Source of the DNA: Streptomyces sp. MMG1533
GTDB taxonomy: Bacteria > Actinomycetota > Actinomycetes > Streptomycetales > Streptomycetaceae
Direction: 5' to 3'
Assembly (NCBI RefSeq): GCF_001279775.1
Contig: NZ_LGDG01000268.1
Location: 1-64,000, forward strand
DNA length: 64,000 bases
Below, in pieces: positions 16,605 to 24,213 of this stretch; positions within the stretch are counted from its first letter, which is position 1; each line of letters starts with the position of its first letter. The position numbers and the translations under genes are program-made. The notes under the pieces were generated by a model. That model worked only from the letters and a program-made list of their open reading frames with translations, had not been told where the DNA came from and ran no database searches.

Positions 16605-17486
16605 ATGGAACCGGTCGAGATCGAGGCGAAGACCCTGATCCAGAAGTCGAAGACCCCGTCGAACGACTACGTGATCAACCCCTACACCGGCTGTGTTCTG
16701 GGCTGCGCGTACTGCTTCGCCTCCTTCGCGGGGCGGCAGTTCGGCCGGTCGGCCAAGGAGTGGGGCGACTACCTGTACGTGAAGAAGAACGCCGTCGACC
16801 TGGCCCGCAAAGAGCTGGCCAGGATGCCCGAGCACAGGCGCCACGGCACGATGCTGCTCAGCTCGGTCACCGACCCCTACCAGGGCCACGAGACGAAGTA
16901 CCGGCTCACCCGCGGCATCCTGCGCGAACTGAAGACCGTCGAGTACCCGGGCCTGGTCCGCATCCTGACCAAGTCGCCGGTCGTCACCCGCGACATCGAC
17001 CTGCTCACCAACCTGCCCCGGGCCGAGGTCGGCATGACCGTGACCACCGCGGACGACAAGGTCAGCCGCTGGCTGGAGGTCCGCGCCCCGCTCGCCTCCC
17101 GCCGTCTGCGCACGCTCACCGAACTACGCGAGGCCGGCATCCCCACCTTCGCCTTCGTCGGCCCGCTCCTGCCCCACTTCGCCACCCAGCCCGAACTCCT
17201 GGACCACCTCTTCGGGCAGCTCGTCGAAGCGGGCGTCACCGAGGTGTTCATGGAGCACATCAACCTCAAGCGGTACATCCGCGAGCGCATGGACCAGGTC
17301 CTCGCCGATGAACCCGACGAGGTGCGCGAGGCGTACGTACAGGCCCGCACCAAGGAACACCGCGAACAGCTCGACGCGATCGTGGCGGATCTCCTCGCCA
17401 GGCACGGGCTGCGGCTGCGCTTCGACGAGGTCGTCCACCACGACGACAACGACGCCCTGCGGCAGAGGCTGGCCGGCTCGGCGTGA
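16605..17486 (+). CDS. Radical SAM protein, Rv2578c/SplB-like
   Basis: A 293-residue radical SAM enzyme. ATG 16605 follows AGAGGA; the frame upstream has no better start. The 4Fe-4S/SAM motif is CVLGCAYC (Cys30, Cys34, Cys37), preceded by INPYTGC as in the Rv2578c and spore photoproduct lyase-like group. GTMLLSSVTDPYQ and RILTKSPVVTRD are further conserved strands. Substrate is unknown; the SplB resemblance suggests a nucleic-acid or small-molecule radical reaction. The ancient relative in mycobacteria is likewise uncharacterised. Confidence 0.87.
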   Translation: MEPVEIEAKTLIQKSKTPSNDYVINPYTGCVLGCAYCFASFAGRQFGRSAKEWGDYLYVKKNAVDLARKELARMPEHRRHGTMLLSSVTDPYQGHETKYRLTRGILRELKTVEYPGLVRILTKSPVVTRDIDLLTNLPRAEVGMTVTTADDKVSRWLEVRAPLASRRLRTLTELREAGIPTFAFVGPLLPHFATQPELLDHLFGQLVEAGVTEVFMEHINLKRYIRERMDQVLADEPDEVREAYVQARTKEHREQLDAIVADLLARHGLRLRFDEVVHHDDNDALRQRLAGSA

Positions 17487-17509
17487 GCGCGTCGCAGCCG
17501 GCGGCAGTG

Positions 17510-17845
17510 TCAGGTGACGGCGTCGGGCTCGGGATCGGGGACCGCCTGAGCCCAGGCGCCCATGGCGTTGAGGACGTCGCGCAACCCCTCGCCGAGGGGG
17601 GTGAGCCGGTATTCGACGCGTGGGGGGATCTCCGCGTAGGCGGTGCGGATGACGATTCCGTGGGTCTCGAACTGGCGCAGCCGGCTGGTCAGGGTGTGCG
17701 GGCTGATGCCGGGCAGGGCCTCGCGCAGCTCGGTGAAGCGGTGCGGGCCGCGCAGGAGCTCGCGCACGATCAAGGTGGCCCACGGGCCGTTGAGCAGGGC
17801 AAGGAACCGGGCGACACCGCACTCCGGGAGGCATGGATCGGACAT
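17510..17845 (-). CDS. HxlR-family transcriptional regulator
   Basis: A 111-residue HxlR winged-helix protein with the family pattern: early Cys (MSDPCLPEC), LLNGPWATLIVRELLRGPHRF, then SPHTLTSRLRQFETHGIV and YRLTPLGEGL. ATG 17845 is preferred; the in-frame ATG at 17863 would lie inside the operator. The N-terminal Cys residues could be redox sensors as in HypR/QorR. It is divergent from an NmrA-like reductase at 17909, and an 11-bp inverted repeat separates them. Confidence 0.9.
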   Translation of the reverse strand: MSDPCLPECGVARFLALLNGPWATLIVRELLRGPHRFTELREALPGISPHTLTSRLRQFETHGIVIRTAYAEIPPRVEYRLTPLGEGLRDVLNAMGAWAQAVPDPEPDAVT

Positions 17846-17859
17846 TTTTCGAGAGTAGC

Positions 17860-17904
17860 CCATTAGTGCAGTTGATGTAACTGGTGCATCACATGCACTA
17901 ATGG
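17860..17904. promoter_or_regulatory. HxlR operator: 11-bp inverted repeat CCATTAGTGCA / TGCACTAATGG
   Basis: Perfect arms at 17860-17870 and 17894-17904 with 23 bp between them fill the space between the divergent regulator and reductase genes. The right arm ends 4 bp before the reductase start. It is almost certainly the binding site of the HxlR protein, controlling both genes. Confidence 0.75.
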
Positions 17905-17908
17905 CCCC

Positions 17909-18751
17909 ATGACCTACGTGATTCACGGCGCCACCGGCGCCCAGGGTGCCCCCGTCGTCTCCGCCCTCGCCGCCGCGGGCAAGTCCGTGACCGCTGTGAC
18001 GCGCAACGAGCACGCCGTCGTGGACGGCGCACGCGTCGTGGCGGCCGCCTACTCCTCCCCCGCTGACCTGACCGACGCCTACCGCGGTGCCGCAGGGGTG
18101 TTCGTCCACCTGCCGGTCACCTCGGAAGAGGACCGCCAGATCTTCGCGGGCAACATCCTCACCGCCGTCCGAGCGGCCCGTCCGGCCCGCGTGGTGTTCT
18201 CCACCAGCGGCTTCCCGATCGATCCCGCCGTCGGCGGAGCCGCCGCGACACTGGCTGCCGGTCTGGCCGACAGTGGCGTGTCCCATGCGGTGATCGCACC
18301 CGAGCTGTACCTGGAGAACCTGCTCATGCCCTACGTCATCGACTCGGCCCGTGAGCGCGGTGTGCTGCCCTACGCGATCCGGGCCGACTTCCCCGTCTCC
18401 TGGGCCTCCCACCTGGACATCGCCGATGTCGCCGTCGCCCTGTTCGAGCGCCCGGACGTCACCGGTGTGGTCTCCGTCGGCCAGTACCCGGCGATCACCG
18501 GGCCGGACCTGGCAGAGGCGTTCGGCACTCGGCTCGGCCGGGACGTCGTCTTCGAACCGATCACCCCCGAGGAGATGCGCACCTCGATCGCACCCCTGAT
18601 CGGGGAGGGCGCGGCCGCTGATGTCGCAGGGGCCTATGAGGCGATGAGCACCATGCCGGGCCGCTCGATCGCGCCGGAGACATCCGCTCAGAAGCTGCTC
18701 GGCGTCACTCCCCGGACCACGAGCCGGTGGCTGGCCGACATCGGCGTCTGA
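17909..18751 (+). CDS. NAD(P)H-binding NmrA/QOR2-like reductase
   Basis: A 280-residue atypical SDR. The Rossmann motif GATGAQGAPVV lies at residues 7-17. The rest follows the NmrA/quinone oxidoreductase-2 pattern (AAGVFVHLPV, VVFSTSGFPID, ELYLENLL). Gene pairs of an HxlR regulator and such a reductase (qorR/qorA-like) respond to quinones or electrophiles in other bacteria, so a role in quinone or aldehyde detoxification is plausible. No ribosome site is visible; the short leader may be untranslated or absent. Confidence 0.85.
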   Translation: MTYVIHGATGAQGAPVVSALAAAGKSVTAVTRNEHAVVDGARVVAAAYSSPADLTDAYRGAAGVFVHLPVTSEEDRQIFAGNILTAVRAARPARVVFSTSGFPIDPAVGGAAATLAAGLADSGVSHAVIAPELYLENLLMPYVIDSARERGVLPYAIRADFPVSWASHLDIADVAVALFERPDVTGVVSVGQYPAITGPDLAEAFGTRLGRDVVFEPITPEEMRTSIAPLIGEGAAADVAGAYEAMSTMPGRSIAPETSAQKLLGVTPRTTSRWLADIGV

Positions 18752-18793
18752 CCGTCGTCACCGCCGGCTTCAACCGGGTTTGACGGGCAGCAC

Positions 18794-18829
18794 GTGGCAG
18801 GCCGCCCGGTTCCGCGGGCGGCCTGCCAC
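18794..18829 (+). terminator. Strong hairpin after NmrA-like gene
   Basis: A perfect 15-bp stem (GTGGCAGGCCGCCCG and its complement) closes on a 6-base loop 42 bp after the reductase stop. No U-tract follows, as is common in Streptomyces. The remaining gap up to 19190 shows no gene. Confidence 0.8.
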
Positions 18830-19192
18830 GCCAGCCAGAGCAGCCGGCCGCCCACACCAAGACCACGGTGCGGGCGGAGAGGACCGACTGCGCACGGGGC
18901 GTAACTCCACACATCACGTGGTGTGCTGAGGGTGCCTCATCCGGGTCGCAAAAGTGAGGTGCCGTCCCGGCCGGCGATCTCTCGGCAGGAGGGGTGGACA
19001 GTGATCGGCCGGAGGCATTGTCGGTCTGCCCGCTGCTGCGCCGTCCGGGCCTCTGTAGGGCCCCTGTAGAGCCCCTGGGTGTTGGCAGCCCTCAGGGCAG
19101 TCGCCCGGACCGCGAGCCACACTCTTGATCATCTGGTCAGCCGCAGGTCAGAGGGGCTGGAGCTCCCCGAGCACCGCCCGACTCCAAACTCA

Positions 19193-19324
19193 AGAGCAGC
19201 GGATGCAGTCCGTTCAGGCAAAGTTGACGCCCCGACACCCGAAAATGAACGTTTCCGCAGGCTCAGAGACCTGTCAAAGTGGGGCGGGTGGGACTCGAAC
19301 CCACGGCCGACGGATTATGAGTCC
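19193..19324. repeat. Degenerate copy of tRNA 3' flank (outer left attachment-site repeat)
   Basis: About 130 bp here resemble 38190-38320: AGCAGCGGATGCAGTCCG, then CAGGCAAAGTTGACGC, a decayed terminator hairpin, then the tRNA 3' part. The tRNA-identical section is 19279-19324 (46 bp). It marks the left end of the island region. Confidence 0.75.
19279..19324 (-). repeat. 3' fragment of tRNA(CAU): attL-like site 1
   Basis: A 46-bp exact match to 38275-38320, covering the discriminator, acceptor 3' strand, T-arm, variable loop and the anticodon up to the first stem bases. The 5' half of the tRNA is absent. This is what integration of an element at a tRNA 3' end leaves behind. Identity with the fragment at 32288 continues past the tRNA part for about 20 more bases, so both junctions came from related elements. 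Confidence 0.85.
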
Positions 19325-19655
19325 TTTGAGGATCTTGGCGGCCCTTGCCGATCAGCGTCGGTTCATGAGTTTTTGCTGGTCAGACGGGGCGCACCGCGTC
19401 TACACGTCTCGGTCTTTGCCGGCCTGTTCCTATCCTTGCGTCCCAACTGCGTCCCGACACCGGCACCGGTTGTTCGTCGGCACGTCCGGCACGTCCGGCC
19501 CGTGCAGGCCGTACAGCGCCCCGGAGGCACCGCCGCGGAACGCCCCGGTGATAGTGCCCAGGTCAACGGTAAGGGTGGGGGTGGCGACGGCATCAGCTCG
19601 GCCGCCCGGCGACTGCGGACGTACCTCACCCACGGCCCCTGACCGGGACGTGGGT

Positions 19656-19682
19656 GACCCGCACGGCAAGGCCGTGCGGGTC
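19656..19682 (-). terminator. Terminator of the GH43-AbfB gene
   Basis: A perfect 12-bp stem (GACCCGCACGGC and its complement) with a 3-base loop, 27 bp downstream of the stop of the minus-strand glycosidase gene. Confidence 0.75.
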
Positions 19683-19708
19683 CCTGCCCGCCGTGCGGGG
19701 GAAGTCGG

Positions 19709-22033
19709 TCAGGCCCAGGGGCTGACCGACTTGAAGGAACTGTCGGCGCGGAAGGTGGCGTTGTCCTGGTAGGTGTCGACGCGCAGCTCGTAGTTGTAGT
19801 GACGGATGTAGCGGCCGGGGTAGTTGTACGACTCCAGGCCGACCGAGCCGGTGACGGAACCCGGCCGGGCGCAGAAGGTGGCGTCCTTGTTGAAGAGCGT
19901 CGTGCCGTTGCTCGCGTCGGCGCGGATCCGGAAGTCCTTGTGGCGCAGGTAGCGGCCGGAGGAGTCGCGGAAGGAGTAGCAGCTGCCGTCGGCCAGGCCG
20001 GGGACGACCGTGAAGGTGGCGCTCTGCTTGACCGCCGTGGTGCTGGAGGACGTCACCGCATCAAGGTAGCCGAGGCTGTCCGAGCGGACGGCGGCGTAGC
20101 GGCCCGGGTAGTTGACCGACTGGAGCGAGCGGGTGGTGCCGGTCGGCAGGGCGGTGCCGCCGGAGACGGGGTCGATGCTGCCCAGGGTGGGGACGACCTT
20201 TTTGATCAGTCCGTCGGCGTCGAATCCCAGCTTGTCGATGGTGGTTTCGCGGTGGGTGCCGTCACCGCCGGGGATGGCGAAGCGGTGGTAGGCGATGTAC
20301 CAGTCGTCCGTGCCCGGCGCCTGCACCACGGAGTGGTGGCCGGTCCCCTTGATACCGAGGGAGAGGTCCTTCTCCAGAATCACGCTTCGCTTGGTCCAGG
20401 GACCGGTGGGCGAGGAACCTGTGGCGTAGTCGACACGGTAGTTCTCGTCCCGGGTGTCGTTCTCCGACCACATGAGGTAGTAGGTGCCCTGGCGCTTGAT
20501 GACGAAGGAACCCTCGTTGTAGCCGCTGGGAGTGATCTCGGTGACCTTCGCGGGGTCGAAGGAGACCATGTCGTCGTTCAGCGGGACCACGTAGGCGTGG
20601 CCGTTGCCCCAGTAGAGGTACGACTGGCCGTCGTCGTCGGTGAAGACGTCCGGGTCGATCATCTGGCCGGTGTAGGCGCCGCGGGCGATCAGCGGCTTGC
20701 CCAGGGGGTCGGTGAACGGGCCGGTGGGGGAGTCGGAGACCGCGACGCCGATGTTCGTGTCGGCGGAGTAGTAGAAGTAGTACTTCCCGTTCTTCGCGGT
20801 CGCCGTCGGGGCCCAGGCGCGGCTGTCGGCCCAGCTGATGTCAGGACCGAGGTCGAGGATGACGCCGTGGTCCTGCCAGTGGACCAGGTCCTTGGAGGAG
20901 TACGCCTTGAACTGCGTACCGCTCCAGCCCGCGAAGCCGTCGGTGGTCGGGTAGATGTAGTAAGTGTCGCCGAAGCGGACGATGTTCGGGTCGGCGGTGA
21001 GCCCCGGCAGGACCGGGCTCCTCATGATCTGTGCGGAGACCGTCCAGGTGCGCTTCGCTCCGTCGGAGCCGGTCGCCTCGTAGGTCACGGGCTGGGTGAA
21101 GTCGCGCGGGGTGCCGGAGGCCGGGCTGATGGACGCGCCCTGGGCGAGGGTGAACTGCGGGGCGAGCGCGGTGAGATCCGTGCCCTCCTTCATCGGCAGG
21201 GCGATCTTGCTGTTGGCGTCGTCGATGACGGCGGCGATCTTCAGCGAGGGGTCGGTGACCGCGGCGATGCCCGTCGTGTTCCCGCTGATGTCGAGGACCT
21301 CGCCGGGCGTCAGCGCGCGGTTGTAGACCCGGAAGTCTCGCATCTTGCCCTTGAAGAGCTTGTCACTGCTGTAGAGCGACTTGCCGATGTAGTTGGCGGT
21401 GGTGATGCCGGACCCGATGGAACCGGGGGTGACGGTGACCGACGTGTTGCGGGCCACCTCCACGCCGTCCTGGTAGAGGACGCCCGTGGTGCCGGTCTGG
21501 GTGTAGGTGACGTGCTTCCACACCGAGCGCGGCAGCGCGGTGGAGGTCTTGGTGTTCTGCTCGGTGGAGAAGCCCCCCGAGGCGATGGCGGTCCGGAACG
21601 TGTTGCCGGTGGTGAACAGGTACCCGTTCCCGGCGCCGTTGCTGGTGTTGCCGAAGCCGTAGAGGAAGTACGGCGTGGCCTGGGCGGCGTCGATCTGCAC
21701 GTCCATCGAGACGGTGATCGAGTTCATGCCGCTCATGATGTTGTCCGGCACCTTGATGTAGGTGTCGGAGCCGTTGAACGTGAGCCCTTCTCCGGCACCC
21801 GGCCAGCCCGCGGTGCCGTTGACGGTTCCGTTCCGGCCGTTGCCCGAGGAGTCCACCGCCACGGTGCCCGACGTGGCGTCGAGTTTGTACCAGAGGGCCA
21901 GGCCGTTCGTGATGTCCGCCGCCTGGGCGGGGGACTCCGGGCCGGCGACGCCCGCCAGAAGCGAGGCGACGGCCACGGCGGCCATGACGCCCGGCCGGAA
22001 TCTCCGGCGGCCTTGAGGTCTCACGCTGCGCAT
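19709..22033 (-). CDS. Secreted LamG-GH43-AbfB (CBM42) glycosidase
   Basis: A 774-residue secreted enzyme. ATG 22033 (AAGGA upstream) is chosen over an earlier frame because a signal peptide ending AQA-A follows (cleavage near residue 39). Domains in order: LamG/concanavalin-like at about 43-250; a short DUF5018-like Ig module at 260-335; a five-bladed GH43 domain at 340-630 with base Asp348 (TADPNIV), Asp460/462 (MIDPDVF) and acid Glu507 (NEGSF); and an AbfB/CBM42 arabinose-binding domain at 636-774. AbfB binds arabinofuranose side chains, so the likely substrate is arabinoxylan or arabinan, with arabinofuranosidase or xylosidase activity. Its AbfB DNA closely matches that of the neighbouring sigma factor. 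A shared 24-bp element lies upstream at 22167. Confidence 0.88.
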   Translation of the reverse strand: MRSVRPQGRRRFRPGVMAAVAVASLLAGVAGPESPAQAADITNGLALWYKLDATSGTVAVDSSGNGRNGTVNGTAGWPGAGEGLTFNGSDTYIKVPDNIMSGMNSITVSMDVQIDAAQATPYFLYGFGNTSNGAGNGYLFTTGNTFRTAIASGGFSTEQNTKTSTALPRSVWKHVTYTQTGTTGVLYQDGVEVARNTSVTVTPGSIGSGITTANYIGKSLYSSDKLFKGKMRDFRVYNRALTPGEVLDISGNTTGIAAVTDPSLKIAAVIDDANSKIALPMKEGTDLTALAPQFTLAQGASISPASGTPRDFTQPVTYEATGSDGAKRTWTVSAQIMRSPVLPGLTADPNIVRFGDTYYIYPTTDGFAGWSGTQFKAYSSKDLVHWQDHGVILDLGPDISWADSRAWAPTATAKNGKYYFYYSADTNIGVAVSDSPTGPFTDPLGKPLIARGAYTGQMIDPDVFTDDDGQSYLYWGNGHAYVVPLNDDMVSFDPAKVTEITPSGYNEGSFVIKRQGTYYLMWSENDTRDENYRVDYATGSSPTGPWTKRSVILEKDLSLGIKGTGHHSVVQAPGTDDWYIAYHRFAIPGGDGTHRETTIDKLGFDADGLIKKVVPTLGSIDPVSGGTALPTGTTRSLQSVNYPGRYAAVRSDSLGYLDAVTSSSTTAVKQSATFTVVPGLADGSCYSFRDSSGRYLRHKDFRIRADASNGTTLFNKDATFCARPGSVTGSVGLESYNYPGRYIRHYNYELRVDTYQDNATFRADSSFKSVSPWA

Positions 22034-22166
22034 GGGTTCACGTTCCTTGAAGAAGACACGCCTGAGGAGGGGGCCCCGAGACCTCGGCCGAGGTGCTGAC
22101 GTGCCGCCCGTATGACATCGCGTTGCGTGAGTGTGAAGTGGGCCATGAGTCAACGTCAATACTTTA

Positions 22167-22190
22167 CGAACAATGTCCGATAGGTCGAAC
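22167..22190. promoter_or_regulatory. Shared 24-bp element upstream of GH43-AbfB (copy 1)
   Basis: Starts with CGAACAATGTCCGA and ends with TCGAAC. A copy at 24081-24104 is the same at about 20 of 24 positions. It lies 134-157 bp upstream of the GH43 start codon. The only other gene with the motif is the second AbfB glycosidase, so it looks like a common regulator site. Confidence 0.65.
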
Positions 22191-22243
22191 GACCTCCTGC
22201 CTGACCCGGCGTCAAGCGAGTTTCGGGGCAGGGCCGTTCAGTG

Positions 22244-23803
22244 TCAGGTCCAGGGCGCCACGAGGACGAAGGAGCGGCTGGCCCGGTACGCGGCCGTCTT
22301 CTCGGAAGGGTCGAGCCACAGCTGGAGGTTGTCCCGGTGGCGGAGGTAGCGGCCGGGGTAGTTGTACGACTCCAGGGAGACCGAACCTGCCGTGGAACCG
22401 GAACGGGGGCAGAAGGTGGCGTCCTTCTGGAAGATGGCGGACCGGTCGTCGGTGTCCAGCCGGATGCGGAAGGCGTAGTGCCGCAGATACCTGCCGGTGG
22501 CGTCCCTGAGTGAGTAGCAGCGGGGGTCGGCCAGGCCGGGAACGAAGGTGAAGGTGGCCGCCTGCCGGGTGGCCGCGGAGCTGGTGGCGCCGACCGGGCC
22601 CAGGATGCCGAGCCGGCCGGACTGGCTCACGTAGTCGCCGGGGTTGTCGACCGACCGCAGGGCATGCCGCCCCGAAACCCGCGCCTCAGCCTTCGTCGCC
22701 CGGGCCGTTACCCGCGTCGGCGTCGGCGTCGGTGTCCGTGAGGCGGACCTTCTCGGGGACGGCGGCACGGACGAGGCGGCGGGCGGCGGCGGGGCCGCGA
22801 CGGCGGGCCGAGGGGCCGGCTCGTGAGACTCCGTGGCGGCGTACCAGGCCACTCCGGCAGCCGCGAGTGTCACGGCACCGGCGGCTGCCGCCGCCACGGG
22901 CTTGGCGGCCAGCCTGCCGATCGTCCGCGCCGTACGGCCGGCACCGCTCGCCGTATGCGTGACCGTGCCGACGGTCGCCCCGGCCGAGTCCGCCGCCAGC
23001 GCCCTGGCCAGCACCAGCCCGGTCATGCCGACCGGCACCGGCACCAGGGCGAGGCCGGCCAGCAGCCCCTCCGCCGGTACCAGGTCGGACGAGCGCAGCA
23101 GGCACTGCGGACAGTCGCGGACATGGCGTGCCAGCCGCTTGCGCCACAGCGCCGACGGCCGCCCGTTCCATGAGGCGAGCACGGCGGCCAGGTCCGGACA
23201 GCACGGCGAGGCCGTCACGGCTCGTATGACGGTGCGCGCCGTCTCCAGCCGTTCCTTGACCCGCTGGATTCGGACCGCGGCATGCTGCGGTGTGAGGCCG
23301 CAGGCCGCCGAGAGCTCGCCGCGGGTCAGTTCACCGGCGCTCTCCATCCACCACAGCGCGAGTACCTCGCGTTCCTCGTCCTCCAGCCAGCGGGTCGCCT
23401 CCACCGCTTCACGCCGCTGGCCCGACAGCGCAAGCCGGAGAATCGCCAGGTCGGAGAAGTCGGCCTGCGGGTCTGGTTCCTGGGCGTTCTCCTCCAGGGG
23501 TTCCGCAGTGAGCCAGGTGCGCCCTCTGCGCCACCGGTCACGGATCTGCCGCACGGTGATGGCGACGAGCCAGGACCGGAACCGATCCGGTTGCTCCAGT
23601 CCGGGCAACCCGTCCAGGACCCGCATCATCGTCTCCTGGACCACGTCGTCGACGTCGCTGTGCCCGTCCAGCGCCCGCCCGACGATGTTGTAGACCAACG
23701 GCAGACAGTCCCGTATCAGCTGTTCCGAGGCCTGCCGGTCCCCGGCCCGCGCCGCCATGACGACGGTGATGTCCGGCCGTTCTTGCGCGTCCTGCGAGCG
23801 CAC
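22244..23803 (-). CDS. Membrane-anchored sigma factor fused to an AbfB carbohydrate-binding domain
   Basis: A 519-residue fusion. Residues 10-95 hold sigma region 2 (VDDVVQETMMRVLDGLPGL, DRFRSWLVAI). Residues 130-195 hold region 4 (LEDEEREVLALWW, then GLTPQHAAVRIQRVKERL). Residues 201-240 contain HVRDCPQC (His227, Cys231, Cys234), the zinc anti-sigma signature. One membrane helix follows at about 302-324, then a Pro/Ser/Thr linker (330-365), then an AbfB/CBM42 domain (381-519). This places an arabinose-binding sensor outside and a sigma factor inside, in one chain. Release, perhaps by proteolysis, would be needed to act. It lies between two AbfB glycosidases, its likely targets. GTG start; weak ribosome site. 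Some actinobacterial ECF groups have C-terminal carbohydrate-binding extensions, so the plan has precedents. Confidence 0.85.
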   Translation of the reverse strand: MRSQDAQERPDITVVMAARAGDRQASEQLIRDCLPLVYNIVGRALDGHSDVDDVVQETMMRVLDGLPGLEQPDRFRSWLVAITVRQIRDRWRRGRTWLTAEPLEENAQEPDPQADFSDLAILRLALSGQRREAVEATRWLEDEEREVLALWWMESAGELTRGELSAACGLTPQHAAVRIQRVKERLETARTVIRAVTASPCCPDLAAVLASWNGRPSALWRKRLARHVRDCPQCLLRSSDLVPAEGLLAGLALVPVPVGMTGLVLARALAADSAGATVGTVTHTASGAGRTARTIGRLAAKPVAAAAAGAVTLAAAGVAWYAATESHEPAPRPAVAAPPPPAASSVPPSPRRSASRTPTPTPTRVTARATKAEARVSGRHALRSVDNPGDYVSQSGRLGILGPVGATSSAATRQAATFTFVPGLADPRCYSLRDATGRYLRHYAFRIRLDTDDRSAIFQKDATFCPRSGSTAGSVSLESYNYPGRYLRHRDNLQLWLDPSEKTAAYRASRSFVLVAPWT

Positions 23804-24080
23804 CCCGCCCCACCCGTCCCGTTGCCTTGCCGATGTGTCGAGGGCGTCAGTCTGTCAGGAGCGAACCCGGAGGATTTGCGTGGGCCGCTCCTCGGGTGCC
23901 GCCCCCACGTCTTCGTCCGTTCCGTGATTTCCGTTATGTGCGACGCGCCGGTGCGTCTCCTGTGTGTACGACCCCTGCGGGCGACCCCATCCCGAGGACG
24001 GACGGAGACAACGCTGCTTCTCTTGACTTCTCCCTCTTGACACCCACTCTTACTCACCTCTAACTTTTCGCTGATTTTCA

Positions 24081-24104
24081 CGAACAATGTCCGACATTTC
24101 GAAC
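24081..24104. promoter_or_regulatory. Shared 24-bp element upstream of second AbfB glycosidase (copy 2)
   Basis: Begins CGAACAATGTCCGA and ends TTTCGAAC. Its core AATGTC-C-GACATT is a perfect odd palindrome, which favours a dimeric repressor or activator. It sits 110 bp before the glycosidase start and 278 bp before the divergent sigma gene. The rest of the 23804-24213 gap shows no gene; an AT-rich CTTGACACCCACTCTTACTCACC stretch nearby may hold a promoter. Confidence 0.65.
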
Positions 24105-24213
24105 CAGGCGTGTACTTGCCGGAACCTTTTGGCTGGCCTCCGCTCCCGCTCCCGGCGCGAAACAAGGATGTCTTTCACCTCGCCCTGGCACCCGCAGAAA
24201 GACAGGAATGCAC

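Noticed and set aside
19279..19324. Possible second functional tRNA
   Set aside because: Only the 3' part is present; there is no 5' acceptor strand, D-arm or full anticodon stem.
19799..22099. 766-codon plus-strand frame opposite the LamG-GH43-AbfB gene
   Set aside because: Val/Gly/Arg-rich antisense shadow; minus strand has signal peptide, domains and catalytic residues.
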